DNA from: Portibacter lacus
GTDB taxonomy: Bacteria > Bacteroidota > Bacteroidia > Chitinophagales > Saprospiraceae
DNA length: 64,000 bases
Assembly: GCF_021533215.1 (NCBI RefSeq)
Contig: NZ_JAJNKA010000014.1
Coordinates: forward strand, 118,543 to 182,542
Direction: 5' to 3'
The translations under genes were made by a program, and so were the position numbers. Positions 55,727 through 63,912 of the stretch are shown here, one piece after another; positions within the stretch are counted from its first letter, which is position 1; every line of letters starts with the position of its first letter. The notes beneath the pieces are model-generated. The model ran no database searches and was not told where the DNA came from. It saw nothing but the letters and a program-made list of their open reading frames with translations.

Positions 55727-56488
55727 ATGATAAAATTCTTTAGAAAAATTAGACAAAAGTTGCTCTCTGAAAATAAATTCAGCAAGTATCTAATTTACTC
55801 AATCGGAGAAATTATGCTTGTTGTTATAGGAATTCTGATTGCACTACAAATTAATAACTGGAACGAATCGAATAAGGATAGAGAATTGGTGAAAACCTCA
55901 CTAACATCTTTGAAAGTGAATTTGAACGAAGATATCAAAGACCTAAATAAGCAAATTAGCTATAACAAAAGCCTTCTGGATAATATAGATTTTACATTAA
56001 AACTTATTATTTCGCCAAAATTTGAAAATAAGCCTCTCTCCGTTTTTGCTGACAGTATTGGTGATTTAACAAATGAAAGGTTATTCTTGCCAAATATTAC
56101 CACTTTTAAGTCAATGGAATCGGGCTCAATTTTTCCTCTCATAGCTGACCAGAAATTTAAAGAATCTATATACAAATATTATGTGCATCTCGAAAAACTT
56201 TCAAAAATTACAAACGAAAACAATCTATTTGTAAAGAAACATGTTGAGGATTTTGTATATAATGAAATGGAGCTCGGCACCTTCTTCCCTAAATCTAATC
56301 CACACTCGATGAATAGGGATTTACAATTGGATAATACTAATTTATTCAGAAACAACCCTGCATTCGAGAATGTATTGATTGGAAGAAAGTTTCGTGCGGG
56401 AGGAGAAATCTATACGTCCGAGAATGCTATTGTGGTGGCAAATGAATTGATAGAACTTATTGATTATTATTTGGAGTTAAATGATTAA
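55727..56488 (+). CDS. DUF6090-like membrane protein (cassette 3)
   Basis: The 253-residue product begins with the strongly conserved Bacteroidota pattern 'MIKFFRKIRQKLLSENKFSKY' followed by one membrane helix (about 25-43, 'IGEIMLVVIGILIALQINNW'). A mainly helical soluble region of about 200 residues comes after it. The family is present in many paralogs in marine Bacteroidota; function unknown. It is the sole gene of cassette 3 (55695-56564), starting 33 bp after the junction and ending 16 bp before its attC. Confidence 0.8.
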   Translation: MIKFFRKIRQKLLSENKFSKYLIYSIGEIMLVVIGILIALQINNWNESNKDRELVKTSLTSLKVNLNEDIKDLNKQISYNKSLLDNIDFTLKLIISPKFENKPLSVFADSIGDLTNERLFLPNITTFKSMESGSIFPLIADQKFKESIYKYYVHLEKLSKITNENNLFVKKHVEDFVYNEMELGTFFPKSNPHSMNRDLQLDNTNLFRNNPAFENVLIGRKFRAGGEIYTSENAIVVANELIELIDYYLELND

Positions 56489-56503
56489 AAAGAAATAACG
56501 AAA

Positions 56504-56570
56504 GCACAACAATGAAGATGACGTAACTCTAGCTATCGCGTCGAGTATCCGCATCTTCTTACCGTTATAT
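56504..56570 (+). repeat. attC 3 (short type, 67 bp)
   Basis: R'' GCACAAC; stem GAAGATGACG/CGCATCTTC with extrahelical bases; spacer TTACC; R' GTTATAT. It ends cassette 3. R'' is complementary (9/9) to the start of cassette 3. Confidence 0.82.
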
Positions 56571-57109
56571 CCTAGCCATGTAGATCGAGTACCAGCTCTA
56601 ACATTCAAATTAGGCGGCCGCTCTTCTGCACAAATTAAGTGAGATCGAGCGTATTCTGCTTAAACTTTCACACTAAGTACACATGCAAACTTGCAAAAGC
56701 GGCTTACATGCAAATCGAGGAAAAACTAGACAATGCAAACTCGATCTACAGAAATTAAGTACATGTGTACCAATTCAAACATTCAAATTAAACGCCTGCT
56801 CTTTCAAATTAAACATGAGCGTCTTCATTATTATCATGCAAATTAGAATTATTCTCAAACTTGAATAAGCGGCTCGCAAATCTAACATGAGCGTCTTCAT
56901 TTTAGTCTTGCAAAATAAACTTAAACCCAACATGAATAGACGGCTCGCAAACCAAACATGAATTCAGCAAGGAAAAGGGCCAGAATATAACAGGCGATAA
57001 AGAAGTAATTTCGCCAGTAAAACACCATTGACATATTTCATTTCTAAAAAATGTTTAGTTTTATTGACGAGAAGCAGTGAGAGGCGAAACTCCTCTTATC
57101 GCGTTCCCG
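56565..57109 (+). other. Cassette 4, non-coding, with 72-bp internal repeat
   Basis: 545 bp without a credible gene. AACATGAGCGTCTTCATT occurs at 56812-56829 and 56884-56901, and GGCTCGCAAA at 56871-56880 and 56942-56951, giving about two copies of a 71-72-bp unit. The one open frame (56683-56868) runs across repetitive sequence and I do not call it. Confidence 0.7.
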
Positions 57110-57115
57110 TTAGTC
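56985..57115 (+). repeat. attC 4 (long type, 131 bp)
   Basis: R'' ATATAAC; left stem GGCGATAAAGAAGTAATTTCGCC; right stem GGCGAAACTCCTCTTATCGC; spacer GTTCCC; R' GTTAGTC. It ends cassette 4. R'' matches the reverse complement of its own cassette's start over seven bases. Confidence 0.85.
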
Positions 57116-57125
57116 ACAAGGAAAA

Positions 57126-57950
57126 ATGAAAAACAGGATCACAAATATTATGATTGTTCTTTTGACACTCTTGGGTTGCCAAGAACATGAAATCCTAAAC
57201 AACATTAAGATCGTAGATCATATTGATTCATTAGATTGTACTAAGCAAAAACTGACTATCAAAATTGACGAAGCCGGTAAATTATTAGACACAATTCAAA
57301 TTTCTGAGATTAAGGAAAATAAAAATGGAGTGAAATTATTCCAAAAGAATATCAATGATAATGGCGAGACTATATCAGAAATTTACTTTTGGGAAGAAGA
57401 TAGCGAGCCTTTTTTAACCATTACAAACAACGATAAAATAGACCTTCATGTAACAGTAGAATTGTTCAAGAATTCAAAGGGAGACATAGCGGAATTACTG
57501 GTTACAGAAAGTTCTAACGGCAAGATTGATTCTTTCACTTCAAACTATATTAGAACTCATAATATTTTTGGCAAACTGAGGACTATTGAAACAACTTCAG
57601 CTGAAGAAATAAAATCGTTTTCTATTTTTGATAAAGGAAAAGTAGTTTTAGATCTTATAATCATGGAAAATGACACAACGAAAAGAACAGAATATAAGTA
57701 CAGTGACGACAAACTTGAAAGTTCAGAATCTTATAGTTATCTCGGTGATTCAACAATCAGCGTTTCAAAATATATAGATACCAAATTAAGTTCTACCCAA
57801 TTTTATGAAATCGAAAACTCTAGGTCCATACTTCAATCTGCGGTCATTTACCATTATGACGAACAAAGCAAACTAAGTTCGTATATTTCAACAGATTATG
57901 AGACAAATAAAACTGATTCTATCATTATCAAATACCAACCCTGTGACTAA
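57126..57950 (+). CDS. Putative lipoprotein of unknown function (cassette 5)
   Basis: The 274-residue product has lipobox 'LLTLLGC' (Cys18) and then a beta-rich region with repeats of strand-turn-strand type ('ISEIYFWEEDSEPFLTITNN', 'TKRTEYKYSDDKLESSESYSY'), suggestive of a small beta-sandwich or RHS-like strands. No family recognised. It begins only 17 bp after the cassette junction, leaving no room for its own promoter. Its TAA stop is inside the R'' box of attC 5, so the gene fills the cassette exactly. Confidence 0.75.
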   Translation: MKNRITNIMIVLLTLLGCQEHEILNNIKIVDHIDSLDCTKQKLTIKIDEAGKLLDTIQISEIKENKNGVKLFQKNINDNGETISEIYFWEEDSEPFLTITNNDKIDLHVTVELFKNSKGDIAELLVTESSNGKIDSFTSNYIRTHNIFGKLRTIETTSAEEIKSFSIFDKGKVVLDLIIMENDTTKRTEYKYSDDKLESSESYSYLGDSTISVSKYIDTKLSSTQFYEIENSRSILQSAVIYHYDEQSKLSSYISTDYETNKTDSIIIKYQPCD

Positions 57951-58010
57951 CATTATGCATGAAGTAATTCCTCCTATCGTCGGAACTCCTCATGCATTTG
58001 GACGTTATAC
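57945..58010 (+). repeat. attC 5 (short type, 66 bp)
   Basis: R'' GACTAAC; stem ATGCATGAAGTAATTCC/GGAACTCCTCATGCAT with extrahelical bases; spacer TTGGAC; R' GTTATAC. It ends cassette 5 (57110-58004). R'' with flanking bases is complementary to the start of its own cassette (10/10). Confidence 0.87.
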
Positions 58011-58651
58011 TTAATGAATTGACTCCGTCAATTCATCTATGGTGGTACTTAGCCATTTAAAACGCTCAATTCCTTGAAACTTTTTTCGGTCGAGACTAGA
58101 ATTTTGTCAGGAGAAGACGATCAACTTTAACGCGCGCCAGAAAGCAAACCAAACGAGTTCATTTCCTTCAATTCGATAACCAAATCTTGCAACGGTAAAC
58201 TCATCTTTGTCTTTACTCAATTACTCAAATGTGATTTTACTTATTCAGCTTTTCTCTTAACGAATACGGAAACCTTCAACTTTCGCGCTTACAGTTAATC
58301 TAGCAACTTTGGTCACTCCAATCCAATCGTTCAATCTTGTCATGTTCCAACTCGTCTTCTCTTTCGTATTGGCGTTAACTCGACCGAAAAAAGTAGGCCA
58401 ACGCATCGATCTTTGCGAGTCAGATCTTAAATGTTCAACGTATTTATCTCCGTTTGTAGCTTTTTTTTGAACTTACGAATGGCAAACGCAATCGTGTGTC
58501 ATAAGATTTCTTTTTATCACTAAGTATAACACGCGATTAAGAAGTGAATTTCGCCTTAAATAATTCTTACTCCAACACATTTTGTCTAAAATTATAATAA
58601 CTTTAGAAGTAACGATTTGCGGAAGGCGAAACTCCTCTTATCGCTATCACG
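58005..58651 (+). other. Cassette 6, non-coding type A, copy 1
   Basis: 647 bp. Starts TTATACTTA and then a 10-bp perfect hairpin (ATGAATTGAC-TCC-GTCAATTCAT, 58014-58036). A 16-bp perfect inverted repeat (ACTTTTTTCGGTCGAG at 58079-58094; CTCGACCGAAAAAAGT at 58379-58394) encloses 284 nt. No conserved open frame exists among the copies. A structured RNA or DNA element is possible. Confidence 0.8.
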
Positions 58652-58657
58652 TTAGAG
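58524..58657 (+). repeat. attC 6 (long type, 134 bp)
   Basis: R'' GTATAAC; left stem GCGATTAAGAAGTGAATTTCGCC; right stem GGCGAAACTCCTCTTATCGC; spacer TATCAC; R' GTTAGAG. It ends cassette 6. Confidence 0.87.
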
Positions 58658-59289
58658 TGCCACTAATAAAACGATCGCGCAAAAAACCAATGTATTTTTA
58701 ATGTTTATGGTTTCGAATAAATCCACCTTCAAAAAAGCGACACACCTTGCTTATTCAAATGGTTTTTACGCTTGCGATAAGCCTTTGGCATAATTCTGAT
58801 TTCTACTCCAATGAGTTTTTTTGCTCCACACTCATTTCATCCAAACTTCAATGCTCGCACCGAAAGCTGAGTTTGATTTGGCTCCGTCCAACATTAGAGA
58901 TTCGGCTCCTAGCGCAAAACAAACGTTTGACTAGAACGAAAACCTAAACAGCAAAATACGCCTCACCTACCTTATTTGTTATCGCTAAACTCCAATGCAC
59001 GATTCCTGCTCTTATGCTTTCTTGCCCTACGCGCGTTTTTCACTAAATCAGCACTATCCTGCTCAATAAGCGAACATTTGTGGCTTTCAATTCATCTCTG
59101 TTCGGCGCTCGGCACTAATTATTCGTCAACTGTAAACGTATTCCTAAACTTAAAAAAAGCGGCATCTAACATGCGATTAAGGAGTAATTCCGCCTTAAAT
59201 AATTCCCACTCCAATACGCATTTCGTAAAATTGTTTATTTTTAGAGGTAACGTTAGGCGGAAGGCGAAACTCCTCTTATCGCTAAGACG
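58652..59289 (+). other. Cassette 7, non-coding type B, copy 1
   Basis: 638 bp, starting TTAGAGTGCC. Nearly identical to cassette 8. Open frames at 58747-58947 and 58976-59293 are not preserved in the second copy, and the latter runs through the attC, so I call no gene. No similarity to type A is evident outside the attC. Confidence 0.8.
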
Positions 59290-59295
59290 TTAGAG
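59164..59295 (+). repeat. attC 7 (long type, 132 bp)
   Basis: R'' ATCTAAC; left stem GCGATTAAGGAGTAATTCCGCC; right stem containing GGCGAAACTCCTCTTATCGC; spacer TAAGAC; R' GTTAGAG. It ends cassette 7. The match to the cassette start (GTTAGAGTGCC versus GGCATCTAAC) is interrupted by a one-base gap. Confidence 0.85.
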
Positions 59296-59926
59296 TGCCA
59301 CTAATAAAACGATCGCGCAAAAAACCAAGGTATTTTTAATGTTTATGGTTTCGAATAAATCCACCTTCAAAAAAGCGACACACCTTGCTTATTCAAATGG
59401 TTTTTACGCTTGCGATAAGCCTTTGGCATAATTGAGATTTCTACTCCAATGAGTTTTTTTGCTCCACACTCATTTCATCCAAACTTTAATGCTCGCACCG
59501 AAAGCTGAGTTTGATTCGGCTCCGTCCAACATTAGAGATTTGGCTCCTAGCGCAAAACAAACGTATGCATAAACGAAAACCTAAACAGCAAAATACGCCT
59601 CACCTACCTTATTTGTTATCGCTAAACTCCAATGCACGATTCCTACTCTAATACATTCTTGCCCTACGCGCGTTTTTCACTAAATCAGCACTATCCTGCC
59701 CAATAAGCGAACATTTGTGGCTTTCAATTCATCTCTGTTCGGCGCTCGGCACTAATTATTCGTCAACTGTAAACGTATTCCTAAACTTAAAAAAAGCGGC
59801 ATCTAACATGCGATGAAGGAGTAATTCCGCCTTAAATAATTCCCACTCCAATACGCATTTCGTAAAATTGTTTAATTTTAGAGGTAACGTTAGGCGGAAG
59901 GCGAAACTCCTCTTATCGCTAAGACG
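59290..59926 (+). other. Cassette 8, non-coding type B, copy 2
   Basis: 637 bp, a direct neighbour of and near-identical to cassette 7, with scattered single-base changes (for example GATTCGGC for GATTTGGC) and a small indel. The tandem pair suggests duplication or repeated insertion. Confidence 0.8.
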
Positions 59927-59932
59927 TTATAC
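59801..59932 (+). repeat. attC 8 (long type, 132 bp)
   Basis: R'' ATCTAAC; left stem GCGATGAAGGAGTAATTCCGCC; right stem GGCGAAACTCCTCTTATCGC; spacer TAAGAC; R' GTTATAC. It ends cassette 8. Confidence 0.85.
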
Positions 59933-60573
59933 TTAATGAATTGACTCCGTCAATTCATCTATGGTGGTACTTAGCCATTTCTAACGCTCAATTCCTTGAA
60001 ACTTTTTTCGGTCGAGACTAGAATTTTGTCAGGAGAAGACGATCAACTTAAACGCGCGCCAGAAAGCAAACCAAACGAGTACATTTCCTTCAATTCGATA
60101 TCCAAATCTTGCAACGGTAAACTCATCAATGTCTTTGCTCAATTGCTGAAAAGGTGTTTTTATTAATTCAGTTTTTCACTTATTCGATACGGAAACCTTC
60201 AACTTTCGCGCTTACAGTTAATCTAGCAACTTTGGTCAATCCAATCCAATCGTTCAATCTTGTCATGTTCCAACTCGTCTTCTCTTTCGTATTGGCGTTA
60301 ACTCGACCGAAAAAAGGATGCCAACGCACCGATCTTTGCGAGTCAGATCTTAAACGTTCAACGTATTTATCTCCGCTTGTAGCTTTTTTTAGAATTTACG
60401 AATGGCAAACGCGATCGTGTGTCTTAAGATTTCTTTTTATCACTAAGTATAACACGCGATTAAGAAGTGAATTTCGCCTTAAATTATTCCTACTTCAACA
60501 CATTTTACCTAAAATTATATAACTTTAGAGGAAACGATTTGCGGAAGGCGAAACTCCTCTTATCGCTATCACG
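59927..60573 (+). other. Cassette 9, non-coding type A, copy 2
   Basis: 647 bp. The same layout as cassette 6; the inverted-repeat arm reads CTCGACCGAAAAAAGG, so the helix is shortened to 14 bp. A 122-aa open frame (60154-60522) appears only in this copy and is taken as chance. Confidence 0.8.
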
Positions 60574-60579
60574 TTATAG
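60447..60579 (+). repeat. attC 9 (long type, 133 bp)
   Basis: R'' GTATAAC; stems as in attC 6; R' GTTATAG. It ends cassette 9. Confidence 0.87.
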
Positions 60580-60643
60580 ATCATTTTTTTAACCCGAGTG
60601 AAGTATGGGACTTGATTCTTGTGAAGAATATTAAATCATTAAA

Positions 60644-61087
60644 ATGCGGATTGACAAATCAAATAAATCTGAAAAATTAAGAAATTTTGCAGCCTGGGTA
60701 GAGACCTTAGATGAAAGGATAATTGATTGGCTCAACAATTTAGATACTTCAACAAAAATCAAGATGAATTTCTCAATCGATTCCCTCGATGAAGTTGAGA
60801 AGTTTTTGATTAAGAATTTCACATTAGATTCGCTCAATGTTCAATCAAACAAATATGCAATTGATGGAATAGCATCTTATGTTTTGAAAGTATTTGAAAA
60901 ACACTGGAATCCATCACAGTATACGATCGAGCTTGATGACCCAAAGAATATACTCTTTAACAGGCCGGCTATAATAACTCAACCTCAAATAGGAGCTGCT
61001 TTCAGTCCTTACATGTTTATTAGTGGCATAATCAACCTAAAAAGAATTGGGATCTTAAGAAAAAACTTAGAGTCTAGAATGAAATAA
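60644..61087 (+). CDS. Hypothetical protein (cassette 10, gene 1)
   Basis: The 147-residue product is mostly helical, with 'LDERIIDWLNNLDTSTKIKMNFSIDSLDEVEKFLIKNFTLD' in its first half and a more hydrophobic C-terminus ('GAAFSPYMFISGIINLKRIGIL'). No signal peptide and no family recognised. It starts 71 bp after the cassette junction. The following gene in the same cassette starts 94 bp later and has its own leader, so co-transcription is likely but coupling is not. Confidence 0.65.
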   Translation: MRIDKSNKSEKLRNFAAWVETLDERIIDWLNNLDTSTKIKMNFSIDSLDEVEKFLIKNFTLDSLNVQSNKYAIDGIASYVLKVFEKHWNPSQYTIELDDPKNILFNRPAIITQPQIGAAFSPYMFISGIINLKRIGILRKNLESRMK

Positions 61088-61181
61088 TAGCCAAATTGTG
61101 ATATGACAAAACCTTCAACTCGATAACAATGCACTTTCGAAATCATATACACAACTTAATTGAGCTGTACGTTAAAATATT

Positions 61182-61898
61182 ATGAAAAGAAAAACCAATA
61201 TTCAGGAATTTAAAATTGCCAATTCTTGTACTGCTGATTGGAATAAAATGAGTAATGATGAAGCAAATCGACATTGCCAATTATGCAATAAAACTGTTTA
61301 TGATTTTACTAATCTAAAAGAAAATGAAATAATTGACTTCTTTGAAAACCAACATAAACAAGCAAGCAAGACATGCGGTAGATTCAACAAAGATCAACTA
61401 AAGGGTATAAATCTAAGTCTAAACGGCAAATCCAATTATTTAACTCGTGTATCTCCAATTCTTGTTGGACTTATGCTTACAAGTGCAAGTTGTAAAGTAT
61501 ACAAACAAGACCAAATTGTTTGCAATGAGCATATCTCAACAATTGAAATACTCGATCAACTAGATAGTTCTAATCTAGCAGAAAACAAGATTTACGGTCA
61601 GATCTTAGATGAAAATAATGAGCCTCTTCCTTTTGCCACAGCACATATTAAAGGTACCGAACGAGGAGTTGAATCAGACTTCTACGGTAAATTTGAATTA
61701 GACATCAGTGGATTAGATCTTAATGAAACCTATTTGCAAACAAGCTATATTGGATACCATTCATTTGAAGTTAAGTTATTTGATATTAAAGAGAATAAAT
61801 TTAAAATTACCTTAGCTGATCCTCGAGAATTAATGGGAGACGTTATTGTTGTATATAAACCACGAATAAAGAATATATTTAAACGCAAAACAAATTAA
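61182..61898 (+). CDS. CarboxypepD_reg-like protein with N-terminal Cys domain (cassette 10, gene 2)
   Basis: The 238-residue product opens with the Bacteroidota Cys-rich pattern 'CTADWNKMSNDEANRHCQLCNKTVYDFTNLKENEIIDFFE...CGRF..QL'. A membrane or lipobox-like stretch follows (about 90-105, 'ILVGLMLTSASC'), then a CarboxypepD_reg-like beta domain from about 135 ('IYGQILDENNEPLPFATAHIKGTERGVESDFYGKFELDI'). The beta domain is like those of TonB-dependent receptors and envelope proteins. The function of this stand-alone form is unknown. Confidence 0.8.
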   Translation: MKRKTNIQEFKIANSCTADWNKMSNDEANRHCQLCNKTVYDFTNLKENEIIDFFENQHKQASKTCGRFNKDQLKGINLSLNGKSNYLTRVSPILVGLMLTSASCKVYKQDQIVCNEHISTIEILDQLDSSNLAENKIYGQILDENNEPLPFATAHIKGTERGVESDFYGKFELDISGLDLNETYLQTSYIGYHSFEVKLFDIKENKFKITLADPRELMGDVIVVYKPRIKNIFKRKTN

Positions 61899-61905
61899 GA
61901 ACGAT

Positions 61906-61971
61906 CTATAACATGCGACATCGCATAAGCCTTCCTTCGTCTGGCCTCTGGATGTCGCTATCCCGTTATAC
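61906..61971 (+). repeat. attC 10 (short type, 66 bp)
   Basis: R'' CTATAAC; stem GCGACATC/GATGTCGC; loop containing CCTTCCTTCG, as in attC 2; spacer TATCCC; R' GTTATAC. It ends cassette 10 (60574-61965). GATCTATAAC is a 10/10 reverse complement of the cassette start, so both genes between belong to a single cassette. Confidence 0.87.
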
Positions 61972-62613
61972 TTAATGAATTGACTCCGTCAATTCATCTA
62001 TGGTGGTACTTAAGCCATTTATAACGCTCAATTCCTTGAAACTTTTTTCGGTCGAGACTAAAATTTTGTCAGGAGAAGACGATCAACTTTAACGCGCGCC
62101 AGAAAGCAAACCAAACGAGTACATTTCCTTCAATGCGATAACCAAATCTTGCAACGGTAAACTCATCAATGTCTTTGCTCAATTGCTGAAAAGGAGTTTT
62201 TATTTATTCAGATTTTCACTTAATGAATACGGAAACCTTCAACTTTCGCGCTTACAGTTAATCTAGCAACTTTGCTCTCTCCAATCCAATCGTTCAATCT
62301 TGTCATGTTCCAACTCGTCTTCTCTTTCGTATTGGCGCTAACTCGACCGAAAAAAGTTGGCCAACGCACCGATCTTTGTGAGTCAGATCTTAAACGTTAA
62401 ATACATCAATCTCCGCTTGTAGCTTTTTTTAGAATTTATGAATGGCAAACGCAATCGTGTGTCATAAGATTTCTTTTTATCACTAAGTATAACACGCGAT
62501 TAAGAAGTGAATTTCGCCTTAAATAATTCCTACTCCAACACATTTTACCTAAAATTATATAACTTTAGAGGTAACGATTTGCGGAAGGCGAAACTCCTCT
62601 TATCGCTATCACG
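61966..62613 (+). other. Cassette 11, non-coding type A, copy 3
   Basis: 648 bp, near-identical to cassette 6, with the same initial hairpin and inverted-repeat arms (TTTTTTCGGTCGAG ... CTCGACCGAAAAAA). Confidence 0.8.
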
Positions 62614-62619
62614 TTATAC
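62487..62619 (+). repeat. attC 11 (long type, 133 bp)
   Basis: R'' GTATAAC; stems as in attC 6; R' GTTATAC. It ends cassette 11. Confidence 0.87.
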
Positions 62620-63258
62620 TTAATGAATTGACTCCGTCAATTCATCTATGGTGGTACTTTAGCCATTTCTAACGCTCAATTCCTTGAAACTTTTTTCGGT
62701 CGAGACTAGAATTTTGTCAGGAGAAGACGATAAACTTTAACGCACGCCAGAAAGCAAACCAAACGAGTACAATTCCTTCAATTCGAACACCAAATCTTGC
62801 AACGGTAAACTCATCTTTGGCTTTGCTCAATTACTCAAATGTGATTTTACTTATTCAGCTTTTCTCTTAACGAATACGGAAACCTTCAACTTTCGCGCTT
62901 TCAGTATACTAGCAACTTTGCTCTCTCCAATCCAAGCGATCAATTTTATCATGTTCCAACTCGTCTGCTCTTTCGTATTGGCGTTAACTCGACCGAAAAA
63001 AGTAGGCCAACACACCGATCTTTGCGAGTCAGATCTTAAACGTTAAATACATCAATCTCCGTTTGTAGCTTTTTTTAGAATTTACGAATGGCAAACGCAA
63101 TCGTGTGTCATAAGATTTTTTTTATCACTAAGTATAACACGCGATTAAGAAGTGAATTTCGCCTTAAATTATACCCACTCCAACACATTTTGTCTAAAAT
63201 TACATAACTTTAGAGGTAACGATTTGCGGAAGGCGAAACTCCTCTTATCGCTATCCCG
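62614..63258 (+). other. Cassette 12, non-coding type A, copy 4
   Basis: 645 bp, directly following cassette 11 and near-identical to it apart from scattered base changes and short indels. Confidence 0.8.
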
Positions 63259-63264
63259 TTATAT
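63132..63264 (+). repeat. attC 12 (long type, 133 bp)
   Basis: R'' GTATAAC; stems as in attC 6; spacer TATCCC; R' GTTATAT. It ends cassette 12. Confidence 0.87.
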
Positions 63265-63906
63265 TAGAATAAATTGACTCCGTCAATTCATTCTAGTTGT
63301 ACTTAGGCCATTTCTATCGCTCAATTCCTTGAAACTTTTTTCGGTCGAAGCTAAAATTTTGTCAGGAGAAGACGATCAACTTAAACGCGCGCCAGAAAGC
63401 AAACAAAACGAGTGCAATTCCTTCAATTCGATAACTAAATCTTGTAACGGTAAACTCATCTATGGTTTTGCTCAATTGTTGAAAAAGTGTTTCTATTTAT
63501 TCAGATTTTCACTTAATGAATACGGAAACCTTCAACTTTCGCGCTTACAGTTAATCTAGCAACTTTGCTCAATCCAATCCAAACGTTCAATCTTGTCATG
63601 TTCCAACTCGTCTTCTCTTTCGTATTTTCGTTAGCTCGACCGAAAAAAGTATGCCAACGCACCGATCTTTGTGAGTCAGATCTTAAACGTTCAATATATC
63701 AATCTCCGTTTGTAGCTTCTTTTTGAATTTACGAATGGCAAACGCAATCGTGTGTCTTGAGATTTCTTTTTATTACTCTATATAACACGCGATTAAGAAG
63801 TGAATTTCGCCTTAAATAATTCCTACTCCAACACATTTTACCTGAAATTATATAACTTTAGAGGTAACGATTTGCGGAAGGCGAAACTCCTCTTATCGCT
63901 ATCACG
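63259..63906 (+). other. Cassette 13, non-coding type A, copy 5 (variant ends)
   Basis: 648 bp. Differs from the other type A copies at its very start (TTATATTAG) and, matching this, at its own R'' (CTATATAAC instead of AAGTATAAC). The 5' inverted-repeat arm is also changed (GGTCGAAGCTAA) together with the 3' arm (TTAGCTCGACC). Confidence 0.8.
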
Positions 63907-63912
63907 TTATAC
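63780..63912 (+). repeat. attC 13 (long type, 133 bp)
   Basis: R'' ATATAAC; stems as in attC 6; R' GTTATAC. It ends cassette 13. R'' is complementary to the variant start of cassette 13 over seven bases. Confidence 0.87.

Noticed and set aside
58976..59293. 105-aa open frame in type B cassette 7
   Set aside because: It runs through the attC and is not preserved in the second type B copy.
60154..60522. 122-aa open frame in type A cassette 9
   Set aside because: It is interrupted in the other five type A copies despite high nucleotide identity and shows no family features.
61088..61181. Possible extra attC between the two genes of cassette 10 (GATAACAATGCAC ... GTACGTTAAA)
   Set aside because: The stem is very weak, and the outer ends (GTTATAGATC and GATCTATAAC) match perfectly across both genes, so a single cassette is the better reading.
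63329..63559. 76-aa open frame in cassette 13
   Set aside because: Absent from the other type A copies; no recognisable motif.
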